From contig WHVD01000057.1 in NCBI GenBank assembly GCA_015178975.1, positions 1 through 64,000 on the forward strand: a DNA stretch of 64,000 bases. The letters are read 5' to 3'. Of the stretch, positions 22,365-33,362 are shown piece by piece. The notes under the pieces are model-generated. The model was not told where the DNA came from. It ran no database searches and was given only the letters and a program-made list of their open reading frames with translations. Numbering within the stretch: position 1 is the stretch's first letter; the number at the start of each line of letters is the position of its first letter. Source of the DNA: Hysterangium stoloniferum. Taxonomy: Eukaryota; Basidiomycota; Agaricomycetes; Hysterangiales; Hysterangiaceae. The position numbers and the translations under genes were made by a program.

Positions 22365-22994
22365 TGTGAGAGGTATGGTGAAATACACTCAGGAAATATA
22401 GTCAGATGAGCTCTTACTATATCTCCTTTATTATTTCTGTTTTCTCTCTTTTATTATATCTATAATTAGTTCGACGACCTATGTATGCGGTACATCGACT
22501 CTTGTGGGCGCACACACGCCAGACTTATGTATTCTAGCGCCCGTAGTTTAGAACTCAGACACTTTTTACACTGCAACCATGACTTACCCAGATACCTGTT
22601 AGTGTCCTGTAAGTTGTGATTGGTGTATCGTCTTGACCATCACAGACGGGCTTTAGCTACTCATTCAATCTGAGTTTCAAACTGTACCAGTCAAAACTCA
22701 ATCCTTATCTCAACCCGCATGGACTACATCCACGCTACTCTATTATTCAACTCTCTAACTACTCTACTTGCACTTGAGCAGTCGTCCAGAATCGCACTTA
22801 ACAGTCGATTCTACTTATTCGTTCTAGCTATCTACCTTACTTTAGATAGCTACTTCTCTCTACCGTATTGAACTGAGTAGTCAATACGCGTTCGGTCTGT
22901 ATTAGACTTAGACAGTCAAAACATCGTGGTATTGTACCTAAACGGTCGATATTCTTCATATATAGAATGGTTAGAACTTCTACCACTCTTCACA
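22365..22994 (+). repeat. Solo LTR, family A (630 bp), TSD ATCCA
   Basis: TGTGAGAGG to CTCTTCACA, flanked by ATCCA at 22360-22364 and 22995-22999. The paralogous spacer has the single, uninterrupted ATCCA at 25695-25699, showing the empty site. Confidence 0.95.
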
Positions 22995-23050
22995 ATCCAA
23001 CTTTGAGTATTGTTAACAAGTATAGTACTAAATTGTTCTGATGGCAAAGG

Positions 23051-23451
23051 TGTTAGATTGAGTAATGCTAGCAGTGTTTCCCAGGGTGAGGTGGTGTAAT
23101 GGTTAACACCTGCTGCCCTGGGTTCAATCCCCAGTCTGGCCATTCATTTTCTGCACTTTTAACAGGTTATGGGCCCCGCTGTGTGCTATAGGGCATGGTT
23201 CCTGTGTGTAGAGTGAACAGCTATATTTGTGTATGATACAGTGGACAAGTCTGGACAAAAGAGCCAGAAAGGACCTACATATATCTGTATATAATATTGT
23301 TGAGTGCTAGCATTAAGGGAGTGTGTTAGATTGAGTAATGCTAGCAGTGTTTCCTGGGATCAGGTGGTGTAATGGTTAATACCCCTGCTATATATGCAGA
23401 AGCCCTGAGTTCAATCCCCAGTCTGGCCATTCATTTTCTACACCTTTAACA
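23051..23451 (+). mobile_element. Miniature LTR retrotransposon (TRIM-like, 401 bp) with tRNA-like LTRs, TSD AAAGG
   Basis: Two direct terminal repeats start TGTTAGATTGAGTAATGC: 23051-23164 (114 bp, ends CTTTTAACA) and 23324-23451 (128 bp, ends CCTTTAACA). They enclose only 159 bp of noncoding DNA. AAAGG flanks the whole element (23046-23050 and 23452-23456), and the paralogous spacer has one AAAGG at 25746-25750. A purine run AAGGGAG (23315-23321) just before the second repeat can serve as a polypurine tract. Each repeat contains a tRNA-like A box (GGTGTAATGG) and B box (GTTCAATCC). The first repeat lacks 14 nt of the anticodon arm. Confidence 0.85.
23358..23429 (+). tRNA. tRNA-like sequence in the right LTR of the miniature element
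   Basis: GATCAGG/TCTGGCC gives an acceptor stem with one mismatch. GTGT/ATAC forms a weak D stem around AATGGTTA. CCTGC-TATATAT-GCAGA gives an anticodon arm, and CTGAG-TTCAATC-CCCAG a T arm with one mismatch. It resembles tRNA in A and B boxes but is degenerate, so a working tRNA is unlikely. Confidence 0.5.
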
Positions 23452-23668
23452 AAAGGTTGTGCAGTGTGTCATCTGTTTGTCTGTCCTTTTTTTTTTCAGC
23501 TACAAGTTTCACATCAATTGAAAACAGGCATAGGTCCTGAAATAGAATCATGGCAGCTGCATATGGATGCACTAACAGGCATATATGAGTCAGGGATTTA
23601 ACCTTTGTCCCTCTGCCAAGCACGCAAAGTGTGTGACCAGAAGTTAGCGCTGAGAGCATGCCATTGCA

Positions 23669-25255
23669 ATGCTTTGCAATCAACCACCAGAAATTGTAGA
23701 TGCTATTATCTCAGAAATCGAACACCCCCTGGACTTATTGCACCTCGCACTAACTCGAAAATTGTTTAAGAATCTGATAATTCCGTGGCATATCCAGTAT
23801 CGAGTCATCATTGCCCACCTTTTCTATCCTAGTATTTGGGAACTCCTTGCTTCTCGACCAGATGTGGCATCCCGAGTGCACAAGCTTGATGTAGTCACGA
23901 GGAGGCGTCGAAATTCTCCCCCAGTTTCAGTAAACAGCCTCCTTAAAGATGGTCACTCGCTTCTTCAAATGGAACTGAGCAAAGAGCAAGAGAGCAAAGA
24001 GCAAGTGGCCAACTGCCTAGTTAACTTTCACGTGGCTCTAAGCCTAATGGTTAACCTACATCGCTTCTCTATTGAAACTTACAATCCCAATTTTGGATGG
24101 CCACTGGGTTTTACAGATAAACTAAATTGTGTTGCCCCCAGACACATTCGAGAAATGTCCCTTCATAACACAATTTATGGTTTGCACTGGTATGATGAAT
24201 ACTCGAAGGTGGGCCTTCATGTACGGAATAGTCAAATGGGAATAACGTTTAAACTAGGTATTTCAATTCTCACAACTTACTCAACTCTCTATATCTTGTT
24301 ACAAAGGGGGGTTTGATTTTGACCAGAACCTCCTGAAGCTGCTTCACCATAATCCACGGCTGCGCGACCTGCGTATCGAGTTAGGACATTCTCACCGTTT
24401 AGTTGCGACACTGCGCGAAGTACATTTGCCAGAACTTTTACGCTTTACCCTCGGTGGCGCACCAGACCAGCTCTACGACTATGAATCAATAGTAGACATG
24501 TCCACTTTTTTCAGTAGGCACAATGGGTTAGAGAGTCTTCATTTGCATCGAATGCGTGTTGCTCCCGGTGTTTTCCATCCAGACATGCTCCTTGGATTGA
24601 AATATCTAAAATTAGGGGGCTTCCCCCTAAGAGTTGAATCGGGGGTTTTGCCCACTGGCTTCGGTAAACAACTCCGCCACCTCAACATCACCTTAGATCT
24701 GGGGTGTGTTCCCCTGCTTTCGCATATGACTGGACTGGTTGTTATGGACGTCACAACGAAGTATATAATCCCTTGGGCGGCAATGAGAGTGCTGCCGAAG
24801 CTTCAAATTTTGCGCTGGCGGTCCCATCTAAAGTTAGATAACGACGACATAGAGAAATTAGTACGTCTGCTTGTAACAGATTATAGCTTGTTTCCTGTAA
24901 CGAGCCTGCTTTCTAGGTCGACCACTTGTCCATATTTCCCGATCTGCGATGTTTGCATATGATCGGCTATGTGAAACGATCTAATGCTCGAGCAATACTC
25001 GAAAAAGCCACCATGATACTCCCCCTTTTGGAAGACTTACGCCTCAAATTTGCCAATGATGAGAATCTGAACCAGGTCTTTGAAATAAAGAGGATTCCTG
25101 ATGGGGACACATACGAATATATCCTTACGATGCTCAAAGATACCCAGAGACTGCATTACGGAGATGACTATGATGCAGTGTTGTCGAGCGGCGGAAGGGA
25201 TTTCTCGGGTGACTTTTATACTGGCGAATTAAAACTCAACGTCTCACAGATTTGA
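23669..25255 (+). CDS. F-box protein with LRR-like repeats, intact (about 493 aa)
   Basis: Three exons join in frame: 23669-24208, 24258-24860 and 24917-25255. Intron 1 is 49 nt (GTGGGC..CTAG) and intron 2 is 56 nt (GTACGT..CTAG). The N-terminus NQPPEIVDAIISEI..DLLHLALT is an agaric-type F-box, which in this family binds Skp1 of an SCF ubiquitin ligase. The rest has irregular leucine-rich repeats (LLKLLHHNPRLRDLRI, VHLPELLRFTLGG, MLLGLKYLKLGG, MTGLVVMDVT, LPKLQILRWRS), likely the substrate-binding part. The same splice sites occur in the paralogs, which supports the model. It is one of five copies in the array; the target is unknown. The ATG at 23669 is the one conserved with the paralog ending at 37156. 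Confidence 0.88.
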
Positions 25256-25961
25256 CATTCGAGGGATTCGCAGATTTTATCTAACACGATCAGTCCAACC
25301 TCGTGATCAACTCATGAGAATTTGGAGTGTCAACAACGAACACATCGTCCCAGCCAATTAGGATCTTACAAGCATTTCCCCCCCAGCTAATCTCAATTCG
25401 ATTGGATTATTTTTATTTCGTTGGATATGAGTAACTCATGCAGAGAAAAACCATCGAGGTTACATAACACGGGAAAGGCTGTTGGAACAATACTGTGGAT
25501 TCACCGAATGTTTAATAGTATGAAATTACACCCGAAGAAGCAGGATAAGGGTCAAAAGTGTAGGGTATTAGTTCACATGTGAAATAATTATTCTACGTCC
25601 TTAGTGTATTAGTAGGAGCCCCAGGATATCTGTATTTTTCAACAACTGAATATCTGGTAAATCATAGCTCTGTGGCTAAATGAATATTATTATTATCCAA
25701 CGTTGAGTGCTGTTAACGAGTATAGTACTAAATTGTTTTCATGGCAAAGGTTGCTCAGTATGCCATCTGTCCTTTTTTTACCGCTACAAGTTTCACATCA
25801 ATTTGTATACCCAAACCATAGGCATAGGGCCTGAAATAGATTCATGGCAGCTGCATATGGATGTACTAATAGGCATATACGAGGCAGGGGTCTAATCTTG
25901 GTCCCTCTGCCCAGCGCGCAAAGTGTGTACCAGAAGTTAGCCTCGAGAGCATGCCACTGCG
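25256..25961. other. Duplicated spacer between F-box copies
   Basis: No gene. It carries the 3' flank of the first F-box gene and the 5' flank of the next. It preserves the empty sites for the LTR at 22365 (ATCCA, 25695-25699) and for the miniature element at 23051 (AAAGG, 25746-25750). A pyrimidine tract near 25775 precedes the next F-box start, as in the first copy. Confidence 0.7.
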
Positions 25962-27366
25962 ATGCTTTGCAATCAACCACCAGAAATTGTAGATGCTATT
26001 ATCTCAGAGATCGAACACCCCTTGGATTTATTGCACCTCGCACTAACTCGAAAATCGTTTAAGAATCTGATAATTCCGTGGCATATCCAGTATCGAGTCA
26101 TCGTTGCACATCTTTCTATCCTAGTATTTGGGAACTCCTTGCTTCTTGATCAGATGTCGCATCCCGAGTGCACAAGCTGGATGTAGTCACGAGGAGCGTC
26201 CAAATTCTTCATTACACAGCCTCCTTGAAGTTGGTCAGTCGCTTTTTCCAATGGAACTGAGCAAAGAACAAAACGCCAACTGTCTAGCTAACTTTCACCT
26301 GGCTCTAAGTCTAATGGTTAAACTACATCGCTTCTCTATATACTGCCCTAATGATACCCATTTTGAATGGCCACTCGGTTCTGCCTTTTCCATTCTCACA
26401 TCTTACTCGACTGTTTGTATATAGTCGCAAATTCGACCAAGATTTTGACCAGAAGCTTTTGAACATCCTTTGCCTTAGTGAACGGCTACGTGGTTTGTAT
26501 ATCGAGATATGTCAGTCACAACTTCTAGTTGCGACACTCCGCGAAGTACATGTGCCGGAACCTTTACGCTTCACCCTTCTGGGCGGGCAAGACCTTAGAG
26601 AGATCCTCGGTGATGAACTAAAAGCCGACATCATATCCAACTTTTTCGTAAGGCACAACAGGTTTGAGAGTCTTTTTTTGCCTGGACACCATCTTTTTCC
26701 CGGTGTTTTTCGTCCAAACATGCTCCCAGGCTTGAAACATCTGAAAATACGGGATCACGGAATACCTGATACATCAGAGGTTCTGCCCATCGGCTTCGGT
26801 GAACAACTTCGCCCTCGAAACCATCTTATATGCGGGGTGTGTTTCTCTGCTATTGCACATGACTGGACTAGTCTACATGGAGGTCATGGTCTCATCTATA
26901 TTCCCTTGGGCGAAAATGAAAATGCTGCCTAAGCTTCAGATTTTTCGCCTGCGGCCGCGTCTATATCTAGATGAAGATGACAGAGATAAATTTGTACGTG
27001 GTCCTTGTAGCAATTTATGATCTGTTTTCTGTAACGAAGCTTTGCATTTTAGATCGACCATTTACACATATTTCCCAATCTGCGATATTTGACTATGAAC
27101 GGCAAGGTGAATGGACCCAATGCCAGAAGGATACTCGAACAAGCCACCACGATACTCCCTGTTTGGAAGGCATAAATCTCATATGTCGCGATGAGGCAGA
27201 GAGCGTTATTGAAATACGGAGGGTTCCTGATGGGGACGTGTACAGATATACGACCTTCGTGTTAGGATCTTGCAATGGGGATACAGGGGCCTGGATGTTA
27301 TCGAACACAATGCCAGATTATTCGAATGATTTTTATGCTGGCGGCTTAAAACTCAACATTTCGTAA
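25962..27366 (+). pseudogene. F-box paralog, frameshifted
   Basis: It starts MLCNQPPEIVDAIISEI like the intact copy. It then loses one base near 26107 (the YPSIWELLAS part is out of frame), has a deletion in the HKLDV region, and lacks the exon 1/intron 1 junction. The LRR part is readable from about 26390 (HLTRLFVYS) to 26820, shifts frame near 26815 (LLLHMTGLVYMEV in another frame), and the C-terminal exon reads to GLKLNIS at 27366. With at least two frameshifts and a lost splice site it is very probably dead. Confidence 0.85.
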
Positions 27367-27499
27367 ATTTGGCCTTCAAGGTTTTGTCTAACATATGCGG
27401 TATTTCCAACCTCATGATCAGCTCGGAGTCTTAGACCGATTAAAAATTAGATTCGTGATCAATCTAATGTATATACAATGTGACTGGGAAGAATATGGA

Positions 27500-27795
27500 G
27501 AGAAGTGGTGTGAATGGTTATGATTAGAGTTGGGCAATGGGGTGATAGAACAGGATGTATAGGAAGAAATGCATATGAGCGTCCAAAGGTGACAGTAGAG
27601 GTCTATGCGTATGTATAAATAGTAAACCACCGGTGTTGTGAAAATGGGATCGGGATTGAGATAGTGGCCCGAAGAAGGAAAAGAGGGTTAGAACCGTGGC
27701 ATACGACATCGCATAAGTCTCAAAGAATCACCACATAGTGTGAACGAAATAAACAGTTCAAACCGAATAACACTGACCAGTGAACCGTGAACGGT
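27500..27795. repeat. Duplicate of the 3' flank of the membrane-protein gene
   Basis: Sequence such as TGATAGAACAGGATG (27543) and GAAGAAGGAAAAGAG (27671) recurs in the same order and strand at 29531 and 29704, just downstream of the membrane-protein gene at 29866-31276. Spacing is similar over about 280 bp with moderate divergence. The duplicated F-box unit therefore included DNA from next to that gene. Confidence 0.7.
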
Positions 27796-28200
27796 ACATT
27801 CCTCTCCACAGTTCTCTACCATTTCGCACTGCAAGTTGGCCAATCTATAATTATGTACTATATGGTAGCTTTCGTACGCTATACTTAGAGAGACGGGCTG
27901 GGGTCTACATGGGGAGGTTGAAGTGTGATTTTTGAGGACAGGGTAATACTGTATATGCGCTGGCTATTATGGAGACACCGAATCTACAGTGCATTGTCAT
28001 CTTTCCCCTCATTTTCCTCGTATGCTGTAACATTTGTATATATATATATATATATTAGAGGTCTTAATTCACACCTTGTGGTGTGCGACTCGCAACGAGG
28101 CACCTTGTGTCAAAAACACACCTTGAATGTGTATGTTCCGCTACTGTACATATATCCATTGTCTAACACCTATCCTAACTTCAGGTATTTCTGAACCACT
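27796..28200. other. Spacer with a TA microsatellite
   Basis: No convincing gene. A (TA)n run lies at about 28036-28054. The stretch leads into the third F-box relic. Confidence 0.4.
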
Positions 28201-28204
28201 CCTA

Positions 28205-29150
28205 TGCTATTAAATCACCACTAGAGGTTGTGGACACTCTCATATCAAAAATTGAACACACTGGATTTATTACACCTGGCAGGCTAGCATTAACCCAAAA
28301 ATCGTTTAAATTTTTGATAACCCCGTGGCATATCCAGTATCGAGTCGTCACTTCTCAGCTTTTCTATTCCAGCATTTGGGAAAATTCCTCGCTTCTCGAC
28401 CGGATGTTGGTTGCATCCCAAGTGCACAAGCTGGATTGCAGCCACGGGGAGGCACCCAATGTTTTGCCTGTCTTCAGTAGCCGATCTCTTTCAAGATGGT
28501 CGGTCAGTCGCGCCATCCACACGCTACTCAACTCTCTATACTCTCTATAAATTATTGCTGATTCGACAAAGAGTTTGACCAAAACCTTCTGGACATGCGT
28601 CGCCTTGATTTACGGCTACGCGATGTACATATCGCTTTAGGGTGAGTGTCGGAAATCCTGCCCGTTGTCTGCGGTAGGCAGCTTCGCCACCTCGATATAG
28701 ACGTAGAAGCTCGGTATATTCCCTGCTTTCGCACATGTCTGGATTAGTTACGATGAACATGGCGATGTGTGCTCTCCATTCCCTGGGGCTGCATTGAGAG
28801 TGCTGCCAGAGCTTCAGACTTTGCACTTGTATTCGTGTCTACATCTACATCCACAGGCAAGTGCCACAAAAGAATTTTTATGTGTGTTTTTGACCGATTA
28901 TATGCTGTTTCTAACAAGCCTTTGCATTCTAGGTCGACCAGTTACCCGTGCTTTGGAACCTGCGAAATTTGTATATCAGTCGCCATCAGTGTGATACATA
29001 CCCCTTCAAGCAGGAATCAGACCATCAGATGACCACATGGAATAAGGCTCCCTGCTCATTTATTGAGTTCCTGACGGGCAGATGTACCGATATATCCATA
29101 GGCAGATTCCAGGTGTTTTGGTGTGAGGTAAACATGATGTCATATTAGAT
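28205..29150 (+). pseudogene. F-box paralog, heavily degraded
   Basis: The F-box core is recognisable (VVDTLISKIEHTGF, LALTQKSFKFLITPWHIQYRVV, 28228-28350). VASQVHKLD follows near 28408. Most of the central LRR region is deleted, and short remnants occur near 28560-28620 (KEFDQNLLDMRRL-like in shifted frame) and 28790-28840 (LPELQTLHLYS). The start codon, reading frame and about half the length are gone. It is the oldest-looking copy of the plus-strand arm. Confidence 0.75.
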
Positions 29151-29865
29151 TCTGGCAATAATGGAAATATTAAATTATGGGACAGTCCCAGACAATCCAT
29201 ATCCCAAGTTCAACCTCATGATCAACCCCACAGTCTCAGACCGATCAAACAATAGGCTCGTGACCAGCCTACGTCAAGACAAATCCAAAATCAGCATATG
29301 CATGTAGTAGTGGTACAGTAACACTCGATACTTGAGCATTAATTAGCATGCACAACTGAGAACGGATTTGGTGTGAAATAGGTATTGTATGGTAGCTGTA
29401 CTTTGGTCAAAGGGTGGGTACTAGTATGAGGCGTCGGAAGGAAGGAGGAAGGGTCAAGTGCGAAAATGTTTGGAGGTAAGAACGGTGGAGGGAGGTGGTA
29501 TGAAAGGTGGTGGTGAGGATTCAACAATGGAATGATAGAACAGGATGCATAAAAAAGAAGAGAAAGGAGAAAAGAAAAGGACGTGAAGGAGAGCGCGTTC
29601 AAAGGCGACGGTGGGAATGAATTGGGATGGAGATCTCAGGTATACGTATAAACAGTAAACAAAGGGTGCTGTCAGGGCGGGATTGGGATTGGGAACGGCG
29701 GGATGAAGAAGGAAAAGAGACAAGTATAACCACATACGGCGTCGCATAACGCTCTAAAGCATTGCCACGTAAACCTGAACGAAACGAAAAAAGGAAAAAA
29801 CAGAGGAAACAAACAACTCAAGCTATAAAACACCAGTCCGTTGAGCCGTAACCAAAACACGCTCC

Positions 29866-31276
29866 TCAATGCAGCCTCTCCCCATCTTCACTCAACGTCT
29901 CGACCTTGACGCCTCTCGACGAGCTGACGCTCCTGATATCGCGCCCCTCTTCCGCAAGTTCTTGTCCCATCACATCCTTCTCAGGGGCCTCCCCCTCCTC
30001 CATCGGCCGATCCGCAAAGTCCGGCTTGCGCATCACATTCCGGAACGCGGCGGCCAGGGCGGCAGCATCCACATTGCTAATCGGCCCGCCCGCAGAGTCT
30101 GCATGCGAAATCGACGATGCGCCGTCTGACGAGACGATGCCACGGCCGCTGATAGCGGGGAGCGGCCCGAGGTGGCTTTCTGCGGACTGCGGCTCGTGGG
30201 CCACTGTGGTCGGGGAACGCGGCGCCCCGGATATGTTCGCCATCATGGGCGACTGTGATCCGACGGACCCGCGGTTGAGGCTTTTGACGTTGCCGTGCCG
30301 TCGACGGAGCGTGCGGATGAGGATCCAGAATACGAAGAAGAATGAGATGAAGGCGAGGAAACCGAATACGGCGAGGAGGGCAATTGCCCAGTGGGGAAAG
30401 TCGCTCGAGGAGGCTGCGTTTTGCAGGGCGCCGGGGCCCGCATTTGTTGCGCTCGCTTTGGCCGACATTGAACTGAGAGAGGCGAGACTGCTGCTGCTTG
30501 CCGCTACTGCTTCAGACGCCGACGAGGCAGACATTGCTGATGCCAAGGACAGTGATGAAAGGATGGAAGTCGGTAACGACGTTTCTGGTGGGATACGGGG
30601 CGTGAACTAATGAGTGTACTAAGAGATAGCAGACTACGCACGAGTTGCTGTGAAAGTGGCCTGTGAGATGCCGCTGCTTGGGTCCGACCCATTAACCACC
30701 ATTACGAAGAAAAAGTTCTGAGTCTGATTCTTGCCAGATTCAATCAGAGGACCTCTGGCTCCCCACCACGTATCATTTGGAGTGACGGAGAGGTGCCCGA
30801 ATGGGTAGTCCAACTGTGGCCAAACGGCCACTTGGTCATCAGTGTCACCGTGGAACAAAAAGATGTCGACGAGGTTCGTCTGGGAGAATTGGGGTAGACG
30901 ATTATTCCCTATTATACCAATGTCACACGACAAACGTGAGGTGAATGGATGCTGAAATATAACTCACAGACAAAGCGTGTCGGCATGTTTTGAACGACTG
31001 GTGAGTCTGAGCGGGGATAACACGAGATGACATTATTTCCTTGAATACCACAGTCTGTATGACAATGAGGACATGCAAATAAAGGAGTAAACATGACTAA
31101 ACATGCTACTCACCATTACTGGTCACACTGGCTGGGGGCACGGCCTGACGGGGTGATGAACGGTGACGGTCTGGGGGAGGATCTTCTGTAGGATCCCATT
31201 TTCGTTTTGATTTTAACGAATAAGAATGTTGAGTAGGTGTCGGCCACGGAGGGGCTGAGCCTTGTCTGGCGGCCAT
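29866..31276 (-). CDS. Single-pass membrane protein with Ser/Ala-rich stalk (agaric, function unknown)
   Basis: Exons on the minus strand are 31276-31114, 31054-30968, 30908-about 30642 and 30606-29866. The first two introns are 59 nt each with GT-AG ends and join in frame. The outer part has CGIQGNNVISCYPRSD, VWPQLDYPFGHLSV and several N-glycosylation sequons. A Ser/Ala-rich stalk precedes a membrane helix (HWAIALLAVFGFLAFISFFF, about 30395-30336). An RTLRRRHG stop-transfer and an acidic cytoplasmic tail end it. The last intron (GTGCGT..TTAG) leaves the reading frame one base out, so either that splice site is misread or the copy is damaged. No clear signal peptide follows the proposed ATG; the start is uncertain. 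It is the single-copy gene between the F-box arms. Confidence 0.65.
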
Positions 31277-32735
31277 GGCAAGAGGATGGAGGGAGGAGGG
31301 AAGGGGCACGAGGATGGAGTATGACGAGGGAGGAGGCTAGGAAAGGACAGAGTGTTGTGTGGGAGTTTGCGGAGCCGCGAAATGCCTGGCTCAGCTCAGG
31401 CAACAAGTCCGACAAAAATAAACGACAGATTGAAAAAGCAGGAATATCTTTAAACGAGTGTAGTATTCGGTGACGGAACAACGAACGTTTTGGGAAGCGA
31501 AGGAAGGAGAAGGGGGAAGAGGAGGACGTTCACTGCAGAAAATTCATAAGATAATCAAGCGTATCAGGCTCAGCCGCCGTGCTGTCAGTGCTGTTTGATG
31601 CGCATTATCGTCAACGAATTACTCGATTCGAGTGTTCTATTTCCTCAAGCATATCTCGTCTCTGTATCTCTCAAGTAGGTATATACATGTCATGGGAAAT
31701 AGCTGACAGGAGAGCGTCGACTCCAGCAGGAGCTCCGAAACGCTGGAACGACGTCATCTATCCATCATCAAAGCAATATCGCCCAGAAAAAAATATCCTA
31801 GACAGCGAACGACGAATACTACGTCGGCCGTCCGCTCGCGAGCGTGAGACGCTAGGACGTGAAATGGTCGAGGTCCACCTTTGTATTCCTCGATAAACGG
31901 AAAGGCGTCTTTTAATACTTCACCAGGTAGCCGCATCGCACCAGTCAGTCGCTTACGGCCACCCGTCATCCATGTCCCGAGTCTCGACTTCCGCCCCCGT
32001 TCCTGCAAGCACATACCCCTTCTTTGGCCAGGTGATCATGGGAGAGGCGTGCCCTGACGAAAATATTAAGCTGTTCCCAGATAATGAAATCCGGCTGAGC
32101 TTCCTCTAGGGCCGAATGAAGAACCATGCCAACCGCATGTACATTGTCATGATCACATACCACCCGTTTATGCGTACATCACCCATCATCAATCCTCCGA
32201 CTGACTCTTTTTTTCAGCGGTTTGTGTGGTTGGTTATATTGTCCGTGGAAAGTTCACTTATTATAGAGAGTGGCTATGAACGCTCAGCGCTCAGTCCTTC
32301 CAGCGCGCCTGACGGTGTAGAACGTTTTTTTCTTCTTTTTTTTTTCGCGGAACGTATAAAGACCGAGACACACAGCCTAGCCCCCCTCCCAGAAAGGCTG
32401 TATCACTACTGGCTCGCCGCAACAAGGAATGAATCAGTGCATACAACATACAACACTTGCATGGTCCTCCTAACTTACACCCACAAAAGAGATGATTCCT
32501 AAACTCAACAGCTCCAACTCCCAAGGATTAGAATTCGGCGAATGCCCATCGTGAGTCTGTCCTTACACCCGCTGGAGGTCCCATGTGACACTTGAAGGAC
32601 GTAAAAAAAGGTCGACAAGTTTTCCCAGCCGTCGAATCACACCATAATGTAAACGCTTTAAGGATCCTTACTGTGCGTTTTAAAAGGGGGATGAGTTCTA
32701 CTTTGGAGGAAACTGCACGAGGCTGTCACAAAGAC
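31277..32735. other. Intergenic region; no gene firmly recognised
   Basis: Short minus-strand pieces (for example VLHSALEEAQPDFIIWEQLN near 32125-32065, then MITWPKKGYVLAGTG in another frame near 32040) look mildly protein-like and could be exons of a small gene. I cannot join them convincingly or name a family. A poly-T tract lies at about 32325-32345. Confidence 0.35.
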
Positions 32736-33362
32736 AGAGATTAAATCTGTCCCCTGTGCCTGCTAGCGCATCTTCATATGTAGCTACCATAACACCACCC
32801 CACTGGCAATGTACATTTTGGGCGTGTAAATTGATGTGAGACCTGCACCGGTGAAAAAAAAGGAAAAGTGGCATAGCTGCCACATTGGTAACTATGCTAT
32901 CAGCAGAGCGATTACTACTCGTTGACAACCCTCAAATTGGTTTGGCCCCACTGGTAGCAAGGGATTGGATAGTTCGATAATAATAGCAATATTTATTTAT
33001 ACTTATGAACAGCTATAGCTAAATAAATACTTGGACCCCGAGTCCTACTAATATACTAACTGATTGCAATTACTTGTCGGTGGGATCCGTGGTGTCGAAG
33101 TCTTGAAACCTTTCTCGTTAAGTAAAGCAACATGCGTCACAAGATTAATTAACCTCGATGGTCTTTCTCTGCAATGTGCATGCGTTACTCATATCCGAGG
33201 AAATAAAAATAATGTAATCGAATTGAGATCGGCTTAGGGGAAGCGGTTCTAAGATGCTAATTGGTGATGTGTTTATTGTTGACACTCCAGATTCTCATGA
33301 ATTGATCACGAGGTTGGACTGATCGTGCTAGTGTTAGATAAAATCTGCGAAACCCTCAAATG
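32736..33362 (-). other. Orphan F-box upstream module without its gene
   Basis: On the minus strand this stretch matches the upstream flank of the F-box genes (the ATTGATGTGA word near 32830 followed by a poly-A-type tract, and TTAAGTAAAGCA near 33118). It is joined directly to the 3' flank of the F-box copy at 33363. The F-box gene it should precede, expected below 32736, is absent, so a gene body was deleted or a duplication broke here. Confidence 0.6.

Noticed and set aside
23080-23150. A functional tRNA gene
   Set aside because: The sequence lacks an anticodon arm, lies in the left repeat of a TSD-flanked miniature element, and has a near copy 273 bp away; it is better read as tRNA-like promoter sequence.
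29906-30610. A 234-codon plus-strand ORF
   Set aside because: It is antisense to the membrane-protein exon, which has a membrane helix and stop-transfer sequence in the sense frame; GC-rich codon bias explains the open shadow.
31754-32163. A small conserved gene on the minus strand
   Set aside because: Some peptide stretches look protein-like but no consistent exon chain or family could be established.
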